From assembly GCA_002842465.1 (NCBI GenBank), contig PHDA01000018.1:1-56382 (forward strand): a DNA stretch of 56,382 nt. Reading direction: 5' to 3'. The DNA comes from Bacteroidetes bacterium HGW-Bacteroidetes-7 (lineage in GTDB: Bacteria; Bacteroidota; Bacteroidia; Bacteroidales; UBA932). The notes below the pieces were generated by a model, which saw nothing but the letters and a program-made list of their open reading frames with translations, was not told the DNA's origin and ran no database searches. Positions 1 through 10,394 of this stretch are shown here, one piece after another (positions within the stretch are counted from its first letter, which is position 1; each line of letters opens with the position of its first letter). The position numbers and the translations under genes are program-made.

Positions 1-158
1 ATACGATGGTAATGGTCTTCAAAAAAAAGTGGAATACCCGCCACAATCTTAAAAACCTCATACACCGACCGAATAATTTCGTCTCTTTCAGAACCGGTAT
101 CTGTTTTACACAGTTCAGCACCGGAATAATAATAGGTATCAGTAAAACCTGCACCCAT
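1..158 (-). CDS. Class IV aminotransferase, N-terminal fragment (cut by window edge)
   Basis: An open frame starts at an ATG at 158 and runs off the left edge, giving 52 codons. An in-frame TAA lies just upstream of that ATG, so the start is well fixed. The peptide carries the pattern 'VYEVFKIVAGIPLFFEDH', which matches the N-terminal strand and 'G.PLFLEDH' motif of fold-type IV PLP enzymes (branched-chain aminotransferase or aminodeoxychorismate lyase type). The lysine that would bind PLP lies outside the window, so amino-acid transaminase cannot be told from PabC-like lyase. No clear TAnnTTTG box is seen upstream. It sits 62 bases from the truncated antiporter, in a stretch that may be a rearrangement junction. 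Confidence 0.62.
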   Translation of the reverse strand, partial: MGAGFTDTYYYSGAELCKTDTGSERDEIIRSVYEVFKIVAGIPLFFEDHYHR

Positions 159-220
159 GGTAATGGCTATTTATTAAAGTAAATTGGAAATTTGCCCCAC
201 TAAGATATCCCAATTTTCTG

Positions 221-1318
221 TCAAACGCTTCCAAGTCGGATTGTTTTTTCGCTTATAAATAAACGCACGCCAACGGGCGTAGGTTTTTTTAAACCAAACA
301 TAATATTCCTTTCAGCTTTAGTAAAACCGAAACTTTTTTGACTTATCCATGCCGCCAAAAATTTTGAAAAGGTTGCGACAACAGTCATAATAACTGCTAC
401 TTTAAATGTCTCAAATCCGGTAAAAAAAACTCTGAAATCAATCAACATTCCCACACCTATAAGGAAGAAAGGAATAAATAGAGCGTTGCCCACAAATTCA
501 ATTCTGTTCATAAGAGGAGAGGTGTGAGGGATAAGTCTGTTTAGTGCCAATCCTGCCAGAAATGCTCCAATAATTGCCTCTATACCTGCTGCTTCGGCAA
601 GGAAGCCGGCAAGAAATACCATACCTAATACAAAGATGTACTGAAGAATATTTTCTCGGTAGGTTTTGAAAAACCAACGTGCAATAATTGGGAATATGAA
701 TATCACAACAAGACCGAAAACTACAACTGAAGTCGATAGTTTTAGCCAGAATTTTCCATCAACAACTCCTGTTGACATCCCGACAATAACGGCAAGAACA
801 AGCAGGGCAAGAGTATCTGTTATTACTGTTCCTCCAACAGTGATATTAACGGCCCTGTTCTTTATTACTCCGAATTTACTTGCAATGGGGTAGGAGAGCA
901 GAGTGTGAGAAGCGAACATACTTGCAAGAAGGATTGATGTTGGCATTGAGAATTTCAATAGATATATGCCTGTAAATGTTCCAATTGCCATTGGAATAAG
1001 GAATGTAAGCATTCCAAAAATCAAGCTTTTTTTACTATTTTTTTTAAACTCCGCAATGTCAATTTCAATTCCTGCCAGGAACATTATATATAGCAAACCA
1101 ACAGTTCCAAACAGTAGTATGCTGCTGTCCCTCTCCATCAGAAAGAATCCGTTAGGTCCAATGATAGCTCCGGCAATAATCAATCCTATTAGGTGTGGAA
1201 TTTTGAATTTATTGAAGATTATTGGAGCAAAGAGAATTATAAACAATATAAGTGCAAAAATCAAAACAGGATTTTCAAGTGGCAGATTAAAATTGACAGC
1301 GAATATGGTGTTAAGCAT
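221..1318 (-). CDS. Kef/NhaP-type cation:proton antiporter, C-terminally truncated
   Basis: Integral membrane exchanger of the CPA2 monovalent cation:proton antiporter family. About ten hydrophobic helices are visible, with family signatures 'GLIIAGAIIGPNG' near the N-terminus and 'GIEAIIGAFLAGLALNR' in the middle. An upstream TTG at 1327 is possible, but the ATG at 1318 is the better start and leaves 20 bases after cls. Bacteroidota relatives normally continue past 'AERNIMFGL' into more helices and usually a universal-stress-type domain. Here the next 22 codons (from about base 300 to 221) look unrelated and include a terminator-like hairpin. The protein is therefore probably non-functional, or the DNA is joined to foreign sequence at about 285-300. 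Confidence 0.8.
   Translation of the reverse strand: MLNTIFAVNFNLPLENPVLIFALILFIILFAPIIFNKFKIPHLIGLIIAGAIIGPNGFFLMERDSSILLFGTVGLLYIMFLAGIEIDIAEFKKNSKKSLIFGMLTFLIPMAIGTFTGIYLLKFSMPTSILLASMFASHTLLSYPIASKFGVIKNRAVNITVGGTVITDTLALLVLAVIVGMSTGVVDGKFWLKLSTSVVVFGLVVIFIFPIIARWFFKTYRENILQYIFVLGMVFLAGFLAEAAGIEAIIGAFLAGLALNRLIPHTSPLMNRIEFVGNALFIPFFLIGVGMLIDFRVFFTGFETFKVAVIMTVVATFSKFLAAWISQKSFGFTKAERNIMFGLKKPTPVGVRLFISEKTIRLGSV
261..290 (+). terminator. Hairpin with T-run inside the antiporter's aberrant 3' end
   Basis: Arms AAACGCACGCC (261-271) and GGCGTAGGTTT (276-286) pair at 9 of 11 positions around a 4-base loop and are followed by a run of T on the plus strand. It looks like an intrinsic terminator, which is out of place within a coding region. 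This supports the view that the antiporter's last codons derive from intergenic DNA. Confidence 0.5.
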
Positions 1319-1338
1319 AAGATTCAATTTAAAGGGTT

Positions 1339-2817
1339 CTAAATTAATGGGCTTAAAAGCCTTGCAAACGACTCCTTTATCTGATTAGATCTACTTCTCT
1401 TTGCCCATTTTGAACTAGCTAGTGGTTTGCACTTTTCAGAATCTTTTATAAATTGGTCTTCAATGCTTTGAGCTACTCCGGCATTGTAAATAATTCCTGT
1501 TATCTCAAAGTTGTAGTCAAGCGAACGGTTATCCAAATTTGCTGAACCGACAATACAGAATTGCCCATCGATAGATATAACCTTAGAGTGGTTAAATCCT
1601 TTGGAATAAAGGAATACCTTAACCCCTGCCTCAAGTAATTCAGTTGCATAGGACATTGTACACCAGTGAGCAATACTTGTGTCTGATTTCTCTGAGAGCA
1701 TTATTGAAACCTCAACGCCTCCAAGAGCAGCTATCTTGATTGCATTTAAAATTGACTCATTGGGTGTGAAGTATGGAGTGATAATGTATATGTTTTTCTT
1801 TGCTTTTGAAATAGCAGCAAAGTAACACTGCATTATACTTGCCCAATCACTGTCTGGTCCTGAAGTTATTATTTGACAATGAATGTTTTTATTACCCGGC
1901 TCAAGGCTGAAGAACTCTTCTGAAACAGGCATTGGGTAGTATTTCTTTCTTTTATTGAACTGTCTGTTTATGATGAAATACCTGTCTAGCAAAAAACTTG
2001 ATTGCATTGAAGCGACAGATTCGCCGATAATCTTTATATGTGTATCGCGCCATTCAGTAAAATTGCCTCCGTTGTAATATCGGTCGGCTATGTTTACTCC
2101 TCCTATAAAACCGATAGTTCCATCCACGACAAGTATCTTCCTATGGTTTCTATAGTTAAACTTAGAAGTAGGTGTCAGAATTCTGACTGGAGAGAAGTTT
2201 AAAAGCTCAATTCCGTTTTTTGTAAGATCGCTTTTATATTCAGATGATAGCCCCCAACATCCGACATCATCAAAAATTACTCTAACCTCAACTCCCTCTT
2301 TTGCCTTTTCAATAAGCAGATTTTTAAGTTTATTTCCAACAATATCATCATCAATAATATATGATTGAAAATGTATATGTTGTTTTGCTCCTGATATGGA
2401 AGAGAACATAGCATCAAGTGCATCTTTTCCATGAAAATATATCTCAATATCTGAGTTTGTTCCCAATGTGCTTCTGCTGCTACGAAGGTTTAGCATTATA
2501 AGCTTTTTGTATGGCTTAAGATTACCAGGGAGATATGATGGGTTTGTCCTGAGGTGTTTAAGTTGGTTGTTGGCAAATATTCTTCTTACTCTTTCATCTC
2601 GGACTCCTTTTCGGTTGAAGATTTTTCTCTTGCGATAATTCTGTCCGAAAAAGAGGTAAAGAAACAACCCTACATAAGGGAGCATCAACATCACAACAAT
2701 CCACGAAAGCGACTTAATGGGATCTAATTTCCTGTATATAATAATTATAGAGGCATATATGGCAATTGCCAGATATAGCAGATATAATATTATTGAAAAA
2801 AGCTCCCAAAACGACAT
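1339..2817 (-). CDS. cls: Cardiolipin synthase (phospholipase D superfamily)
   Basis: Makes cardiolipin by phosphatidyl transfer at the inner membrane. The 492 residues begin with two hydrophobic segments (about 5-28 and 36-58), followed by two phospholipase-D catalytic motifs of the HxKx4D type: 'HRKILVVDG' near residue 225 and 'HSKVISIDG' near residue 407. Each is followed by a glycine-rich stretch ('GFIGGVNIADRY', 'CIVGSANLDNRS') as in bacterial ClsA. Length and layout are normal for the family. ATG at 2817. It follows ubiE by 20 bases and precedes the antiporter by 20 bases, so these minus-strand genes probably share a transcript. Confidence 0.95.
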   Translation of the reverse strand: MSFWELFSIILYLLYLAIAIYASIIIIYRKLDPIKSLSWIVVMLMLPYVGLFLYLFFGQNYRKRKIFNRKGVRDERVRRIFANNQLKHLRTNPSYLPGNLKPYKKLIMLNLRSSRSTLGTNSDIEIYFHGKDALDAMFSSISGAKQHIHFQSYIIDDDIVGNKLKNLLIEKAKEGVEVRVIFDDVGCWGLSSEYKSDLTKNGIELLNFSPVRILTPTSKFNYRNHRKILVVDGTIGFIGGVNIADRYYNGGNFTEWRDTHIKIIGESVASMQSSFLLDRYFIINRQFNKRKKYYPMPVSEEFFSLEPGNKNIHCQIITSGPDSDWASIMQCYFAAISKAKKNIYIITPYFTPNESILNAIKIAALGGVEVSIMLSEKSDTSIAHWCTMSYATELLEAGVKVFLYSKGFNHSKVISIDGQFCIVGSANLDNRSLDYNFEITGIIYNAGVAQSIEDQFIKDSEKCKPLASSKWAKRSRSNQIKESFARLLSPLI

Positions 2818-2837
2818 CTCTGGTAAAAATTATATAA

Positions 2838-3563
2838 TTAACTCTTCTGTGCAATATATAGGATGGCTACTCCTCCTGTCAAAGGAATATAGTCTATGTC
2901 TTTAAATCCGAAATGTTCCAATTCAGATGCAAATTCCTCATATTGTGGGAAAGTGCTTACAGATTGAGGAAGGTAGTTATAAGCGTGGCTATCCTTTGAA
3001 ATAATTTTACCGATAAAAGGCAGGATTTTCATAAAATAGAGGTTGAAAAGCCATTTCCACAAATGGTTTTTGGGCGTGGCAAATTCAAGAATTGCAAGAG
3101 TACCACCTCTTTTTAGTACTCTGCTTATTTCCAACAGTGACTCTCCACGATTCTCAAAATTTCTGATTCCAAAACCAATTGTAACAGCGTCAAAAGTTGA
3201 ATCTTTAAAAGGGATTGATTCAGCGGAAGCACACACAAAACTTGGTTCGGGTTGAGTCTTTTCTTTTGTTTTGCTAATATGCCTGGCAAATTTATCTTTT
3301 GCCACGTCCATCATCTTTTCAGCAATATCGAGGCCTGTAACATCGATTCCTTTTTTAAACAAAGCAAGAGTAAGATCACCTGTGCCGCAAGCAATATCAA
3401 GTACTGTTTTTGGGTTTTTAAGCAGCACCCTGCCCACTAATTTTTTTCGCCACCTTTTATCAATTCCAAAAGAGAGAAGATGGTTAAGCAAATCATAACT
3501 ACCCGCAATGTTATTGAACATAGTTGATATCTTTTCCCTCTCTTTATTAATAATGATGCCCAT
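2838..3563 (-). CDS. ubiE: Demethylmenaquinone methyltransferase (UbiE/MenG family)
   Basis: Transfers a methyl group from SAM to demethylmenaquinone in the last step of menaquinone synthesis. A Rossmann-fold methyltransferase of 241 residues with the SAM-binding motif 'VLDIACGTGDLT' and UbiE signatures 'YDLLNHLLSFGIDKRWRKK' and 'GFGIRNFENR'. A TTG at 3572 could extend it by three codons, but the ATG at 3563 lies one base past the stop of the upstream gene, the usual arrangement for translational coupling. It implies a menaquinone-based respiratory chain, as expected for an anaerobic Bacteroidales. Confidence 0.94.
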   Translation of the reverse strand: MGIIINKEREKISTMFNNIAGSYDLLNHLLSFGIDKRWRKKLVGRVLLKNPKTVLDIACGTGDLTLALFKKGIDVTGLDIAEKMMDVAKDKFARHISKTKEKTQPEPSFVCASAESIPFKDSTFDAVTIGFGIRNFENRGESLLEISRVLKRGGTLAILEFATPKNHLWKWLFNLYFMKILPFIGKIISKDSHAYNYLPQSVSTFPQYEEFASELEHFGFKDIDYIPLTGGVAILYIAQKS

Positions 3564-3564
3564 T

Positions 3565-4131
3565 CTAGTCAAGATAATCTGTTATATATCCGAATGAGAT
3601 ATCATCCATTCTGAGTTCCCCTTTAGTTACATGCCCTAAAAGAGTAATTTCTAAACCATTATTATAAATATAATCTACAAATTTACCCTCTTTGTCTGCA
3701 GATACGCTAACCAGTATTGATTGATTATTATCATTAAACAAAAAGTCTTTTTCAGGCATATCGGAGTCCGAAGTCATGTCAAAACCCAGTTTTTTTAATG
3801 CACAACTCTCAATTAATCCTGCAAACAAACCGACTCTGTCAAGAGTGTGTGCACTAGTGAGCAGACCCTGCTCAATTGCATCAAGAACAACCTCAATAGT
3901 TGAGCTATTGTCCTCCTCTTTTCCCTTATAGTCACCAAGGAGATATATGGTATCACCTTTTTTGCCAAACTTCATGGTGAGCTTGTGAATTCCTTTGCCA
4001 AAGATCTCATCATAAGGCTCTTTGGAGTACTTGGAAATGCTTTCATGAAGCTCTGTACTTTGTGAAATTATCTCCGCTATCTCTTTCAGATTTTCTGTTT
4101 GTGAAATCTGTTTTCTGAAATTTTCGTTCAT
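3565..4131 (-). CDS. Stand-alone AIR-synthase C-terminal-like domain protein
   Basis: A 188-residue protein whose second half resembles the C-terminal domain of PurM/PurL (AIRS_C). It has 'GLLTSAHTLDRVGLFAGLIESC' (compare the PurL consensus AHD.S.GGL..aL.E), then a ligand-type loop and 'LLGHVTKGELRMDDISFG'. There is no N-terminal ATP-binding half and the normal GG of the domain is 'VG', so it is unlikely to catalyse an AIR- or FGAM-synthase reaction by itself. A complete purL lies at 38132-41827. It is coupled to ubiE (1-base gap) and divergent from tRNA-Leu. Function unknown; a regulatory or degenerate homologue is possible. Confidence 0.6.
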   Translation of the reverse strand: MNENFRKQISQTENLKEIAEIISQSTELHESISKYSKEPYDEIFGKGIHKLTMKFGKKGDTIYLLGDYKGKEEDNSSTIEVVLDAIEQGLLTSAHTLDRVGLFAGLIESCALKKLGFDMTSDSDMPEKDFLFNDNNQSILVSVSADKEGKFVDYIYNNGLEITLLGHVTKGELRMDDISFGYITDYLD

Positions 4132-4149
4132 TGCAAAAGCTTTTATTTT

Positions 4150-4182
4150 TTTGCTAAGTTACAAAAAAATATTCTATATTTG
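4150..4182 (+). promoter_or_regulatory. Promoter of tRNA-Leu
   Basis: TTTG at 4150-4153 and TATATTTG at 4175-4182 (fits TAnnTTTG) are 21 bases apart. The predicted transcript starts just before the tRNA at 4193. Confidence 0.65.
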
Positions 4183-4192
4183 CAGACCCTAA

Positions 4193-4279
4193 GCCCAGAT
4201 GGTGAAATTGGTAGACACGCTACTTTGAGGGGGTAGTGCCGGTTACGGTGTGCAAGTTCGAGTCTTGTTCTGGGCACCA
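4193..4279 (+). tRNA. tRNA-Leu (anticodon GAG)
   Basis: An 87-base class II tRNA. The acceptor arms GCCCAGA and TCTGGGC pair. The anticodon stem CTACT/GGTAG encloses loop TTGAGGG, giving anticodon GAG. A long variable arm follows and the T-arm carries the usual TTCGA. The 3' CCA is encoded in the DNA, unlike the tRNA-Arg and tRNA-Val in this window. Confidence 0.95.
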
Positions 4280-4303
4280 AACAAAATAAAGAGAGTAATA
4301 AAC

Positions 4304-4337
4304 CTCTGCACCTGTAAAATGGATTGCAGAGTTTTTT
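4304..4337 (+). terminator. Terminator after tRNA-Leu
   Basis: Stem CTCTGCA (4304-4310) pairs with TGCAGAG (4325-4331) and is followed by six T. It separates the tRNA from the next gene. Confidence 0.75.
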
Positions 4338-4344
4338 ATTTTGA

Positions 4345-4352
4345 TAAATTTG
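4345..4352 (+). promoter_or_regulatory. -7 box of the hydroxyacid dehydrogenase gene
   Basis: TAAATTTG matches TAnnTTTG and lies 19 bases before the ATG at 4372, just after the tRNA-Leu terminator. No TTTG is seen at the -33 position. Confidence 0.5.
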
Positions 4353-4371
4353 AACTTTAAAAAGTAATAGA

Positions 4372-5292
4372 ATGAAAATTGTATTTCTGGATTCCGCCAC
4401 TCTTGGTGCCGACGCTGATCTTACTCCATTGAAGAGCAAAGGTTGTCTTACAGTATATGAAAGTACCTCTCCGGAGTTTGTTAAGGAGAGAATTTCCGGG
4501 GCAGAGGTTATAATTGTAAATAAAGTGCTTATTACAAAAGAGATAATAGATTCATCTCCAACTCTTAAAAGCATCTGTGTAGCTGCAACAGGAGTAAATA
4601 ATGTTGACACAGCCTACGCAAAATCAAAGGGTATCACGGTTTTGAATGTTTCAGGTTACTCTACAAAAAGTGTAACGCAGATAACTTTTTCATCACTTCT
4701 CTCTTTGGTGAGCAATATTGCAAGACACGATATGGCTGTTAAGAGTGGAGAATACACCACCGGAGGCATATTTACCTGGCTTGGTGCACCATTTTTTGAG
4801 TTAAGTGGTAAATCTATGGGTATAATCGGAATGGGTGCTATTGGTCAGGAGGTTGCCTCAGTTGCCACAGCTCTTGGAATGGAGGTGAGTTACTTCTCTA
4901 CCTCCGGTACTTCGCATTGCAAAAAATACCCGTCTCTCACCCTTGATGAGATACTCCAAAGAAGTGATGTTATATCCATACATTCACCTTTAAACGAGAA
5001 AACTTTGGGATTGATAAGCAAGAGTGAACTTGAAAAAATGAAGAGAAGCGCTTTTCTTGTAAATATGGGCAGAGGAGGTATTGTTAATGAGCATGACCTT
5101 GCGGATGCAATTGATAACGAAGTTATTGCAGGAGCTGCTGTAGATGTTTATTCGGTAGAACCGTTACCCTTAGATCACCCTTTTTTAAAGGTTAAAAAAT
5201 CAGATCGTCTGATAATAACACCTCATATTGCATGGACAAGCATAGAGGCAAGAAGAGCCTTGATTGAAGGGATTGCAGCCAATATTGGATAG
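4372..5292 (+). CDS. D-2-hydroxyacid dehydrogenase (glycerate/hydroxypyruvate reductase type)
   Basis: NAD(P)-dependent reduction of a 2-keto acid to its D-2-hydroxyacid, in the cytoplasm. The 306 residues contain the dinucleotide fold motif 'GIIGMGAIGQ', then 'IHSPLNEKT', 'VNMGRGGIVNEHDL' (catalytic Arg), 'VDVYSVEPLP' (catalytic Glu) and 'ITPHIAW' (catalytic His). The triad is complete. Length is slightly short but typical of the glycerate-dehydrogenase subgroup common in Bacteroidota. The substrate cannot be fixed from sequence; hydroxypyruvate/glycerate is most likely and D-lactate is possible. It has its own promoter-like box and ends 22 bases from the convergent SDR gene. Confidence 0.88.
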   Translation: MKIVFLDSATLGADADLTPLKSKGCLTVYESTSPEFVKERISGAEVIIVNKVLITKEIIDSSPTLKSICVAATGVNNVDTAYAKSKGITVLNVSGYSTKSVTQITFSSLLSLVSNIARHDMAVKSGEYTTGGIFTWLGAPFFELSGKSMGIIGMGAIGQEVASVATALGMEVSYFSTSGTSHCKKYPSLTLDEILQRSDVISIHSPLNEKTLGLISKSELEKMKRSAFLVNMGRGGIVNEHDLADAIDNEVIAGAAVDVYSVEPLPLDHPFLKVKKSDRLIITPHIAWTSIEARRALIEGIAANIG

Positions 5293-5314
5293 CAGAAGAA
5301 TTTGTTTTTGAGTT

Positions 5315-6115
5315 CTATTTAAGAGGTGAGTTTGGCTCCTTTTTCATGTAGTTGTATTCCAGACGATCAACAAGACGCGGGAAGAATTTATTAAGAATAA
5401 CTACAAACTTTCCGATTGGTGTAAGAATAACCTCTGCCTTTCTTTTCTCAATACCTTTTATGAGATGTGATGCACACTCCTTTGCACTCATCATTTTATC
5501 CTCTTTACGCGGTGTTTCACCCTGTTTGCTGCCATCAGCAATTAAAGCCTGCTCTCTGATTTCTGAAGTTGTAAACCCTGGAGCAAAAATCATAAAGTGG
5601 ATATTGTCTTTAAGGTGCTCTATTCTAAGGGTGTCGATAAATCCATAAACAGCAAATTTTGAGGCAGAGTAACCTGTTCTTGCCGGAAGTCCTTTGTAGC
5701 CTGCAATAGAGATTACACCTACAACAGAGCCATTGGTTTTTAAAATATGGGGCAAGGCATATTTAGTACAATACACCGTGCCCCAGAAATTTACGTCCAT
5801 TAATTGTTTAATGACACTAAGATTCAGATCTTTAAAAAGGGCACGCATGGAAATTCCTGCATTGTTAACAAGAATATCAATACGGCCAAATCTTTCAAGT
5901 GTTTTTTGAATAAGGTTTTCGCAATCACTCTCTTTGGTGACATCACACTCAACCGAGAGGGTAGGGCAACTAAGAATTTTCTCGAGCTCTTGGAGTTTAT
6001 CGACCCTGCGCGCAGCCATAACAACGCTGCATCCATTTTCTGCAAACGCTTGAGCGGCTGCTCTTCCTATTCCGGAGCTGGCTCCCGTGATTATGACTAC
6101 CTTATTTGTAAGCAT
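5315..6115 (-). CDS. Short-chain dehydrogenase/reductase, candidate 3-ketosphinganine reductase
   Basis: A 266-residue classical SDR with cofactor motif 'TGASSGIGRAAA', 'NNAGISM', and active-site 'YSASK' preceded by a serine in 'VISIAG'. It starts 11 bases after the serine palmitoyltransferase gene and is certainly co-transcribed with it. The product of that enzyme, 3-ketosphinganine, needs an NADPH-dependent reductase of exactly this superfamily. The C-terminal hydrophobic/basic stretch 'GKFVVILNKFFPRLVDRLEY' could dock it on the membrane, as in eukaryotic KDSR. The SDR assignment is firm; the substrate is inferred only from its neighbour. Confidence 0.85.
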   Translation of the reverse strand: MLTNKVVIITGASSGIGRAAAQAFAENGCSVVMAARRVDKLQELEKILSCPTLSVECDVTKESDCENLIQKTLERFGRIDILVNNAGISMRALFKDLNLSVIKQLMDVNFWGTVYCTKYALPHILKTNGSVVGVISIAGYKGLPARTGYSASKFAVYGFIDTLRIEHLKDNIHFMIFAPGFTTSEIREQALIADGSKQGETPRKEDKMMSAKECASHLIKGIEKRKAEVILTPIGKFVVILNKFFPRLVDRLEYNYMKKEPNSPLK

Positions 6116-6126
6116 TTAATTTGCTA

Positions 6127-7377
6127 TTACATTGCCATATCTTTCATTTCATCAGCTTGGTAAACTCCCTCCTTGAGCTTCTTCTGAATCTCTCCAAAGG
6201 CATTAAGTGTGTACTCAACATCTTCGAGAGAGTGCATTGAAGTTGGAATAAGACGGAACATAATTACCCCTTTGGGAACCACAGGATAGATTACAGCTGA
6301 ACAGAATATTTTATAGTTGGTTCGTAAGTCAATAAGAATGTTAGTGGCTTCAGGTACGTTACCTTCAAGAAAGACCGGAGTAACGCAAGCCTCAGCCTTC
6401 CCAATATTAAACCCTCTGTCTCTCAATCCTTTTTGCATTGTTCTGGTTATAAGCCAAAGCTTTTCACGAAGCTCAGGCATTGTCCGAATCATATCCAGCC
6501 TTTTTAGGCATCCCTCAACCATAGCCAATGGAAGAGATTTTGCATAGATCTGAGAACGCAAATTGTATCTTAAGTAGTTTATTAAGTATTCAGGACCTGC
6601 AACAAATCCGCCTATTCCGGCCATCGCCTTTGCAAAGGCTCCGAAATAGAGATCAATCTCATCCATAACACCGTAATGTTCAGATGTTCCTCTGCCATTT
6701 TCTCCCATAACACCAAAACCATGAGCATCGTCAATAAGAATGCGGAACTCATACTTTTTCTTAAGTTCTACAATTTTATCAAGGATTCCCAAGTCTCCTG
6801 TCATGCCATACACACCCTCAGTTATGAGTAAAATGCCACCGCCGGTTTCAGCAACAATTTTGGTTGCCCTGGCAAGTGCCTTTTCGCATTTCTCAATGTC
6901 ATTATGAGGATAAACGATTCTCTGCCCCATATGAAGCCTTACTCCATCCATGATGCAGGCGTGTGCCTCAGAGTCGTAAACAATTATATCGTGTCTGTTA
7001 ACAAGTGCATCAATTGTAGAAACCATTCCCTGGTATCCGAAATTGAACAGATATGCATCCTCCTTAAGTTCAAAAGCAGCAAGCTCTCTCTCCAGTTGTT
7101 CATGAAGTGCTGTCTGTCCGGACATCATTCTTGCTCCCATTGGGTAACCTAATCCCCACTTGGCAGCAGCTTCTGAATCAACCTTTCTTACCTCAGGATG
7201 GTTGGCCAAACCAAGATAATTGTTAAATGTCCAAGCTAATACTTCGGTGCCGTTAAAGGTCATTCTCGGTTGAATCTGACCCTCCAGTTTTGGAAATGCA
7301 AAATATCCGTGTGCTTTTTTACGATATTGCCCAAGTGGGCCACCTTCGTCATTTTTTATTCTCTCAAAAATGTCCAT
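6127..7377 (-). CDS. spt: Serine palmitoyltransferase (alpha-oxoamine synthase family)
   Basis: Condenses serine with a long-chain acyl-CoA to 3-ketosphinganine, the committed step of sphingolipid synthesis, a hallmark of many Bacteroidota. A PLP enzyme of 416 residues, with 'NNYLGLANHPEV' near residue 50, 'DDAHGFGVMGENGRG' (Asp that binds the PLP ring) and the Schiff-base lysine in 'GAFAKAMAGIGGF'. The FAK(S/A)MA form of the lysine motif is that of Bacteroides serine palmitoyltransferase rather than Kbl or BioF, which usually have a SKALG-type motif. It is often misannotated as 2-amino-3-ketobutyrate CoA ligase. Spacing is 13 bases after the peptidase gene and 11 bases before the SDR. Confidence 0.88.
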   Translation of the reverse strand: MDIFERIKNDEGGPLGQYRKKAHGYFAFPKLEGQIQPRMTFNGTEVLAWTFNNYLGLANHPEVRKVDSEAAAKWGLGYPMGARMMSGQTALHEQLERELAAFELKEDAYLFNFGYQGMVSTIDALVNRHDIIVYDSEAHACIMDGVRLHMGQRIVYPHNDIEKCEKALARATKIVAETGGGILLITEGVYGMTGDLGILDKIVELKKKYEFRILIDDAHGFGVMGENGRGTSEHYGVMDEIDLYFGAFAKAMAGIGGFVAGPEYLINYLRYNLRSQIYAKSLPLAMVEGCLKRLDMIRTMPELREKLWLITRTMQKGLRDRGFNIGKAEACVTPVFLEGNVPEATNILIDLRTNYKIFCSAVIYPVVPKGVIMFRLIPTSMHSLEDVEYTLNAFGEIQKKLKEGVYQADEMKDMAM

Positions 7378-7390
7378 TGTGAAAAATATT

Positions 7391-10331
<2,941 letters not shown>

Positions 10332-10333
10332 CT

Positions 10334-10366
10334 AAAAAACCTAATAATTCAGTATAAATTATTAGG
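10334..10366 (-). terminator. Terminator of the TPR/barrel transcript
   Basis: A perfect 10-base inverted repeat, CCTAATAATT (10340-10349) with AATTATTAGG (10357-10366), loop of 7. On the minus strand it is followed by TTTTTT. It lies after the barrel gene that ends at 10395 and before gyrB. Confidence 0.8.
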
Positions 10367-10394
10367 TGTATTTATAAGCTTAAAAAATTGATTG

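Noticed and set aside
4143..4610. Long minus-strand frame across tRNA-Leu
   Set aside because: It is the antisense of the tRNA and the start of the hydroxyacid dehydrogenase; the peptide with 'RTRLELAHRN' is a known type of tRNA-derived artefact.
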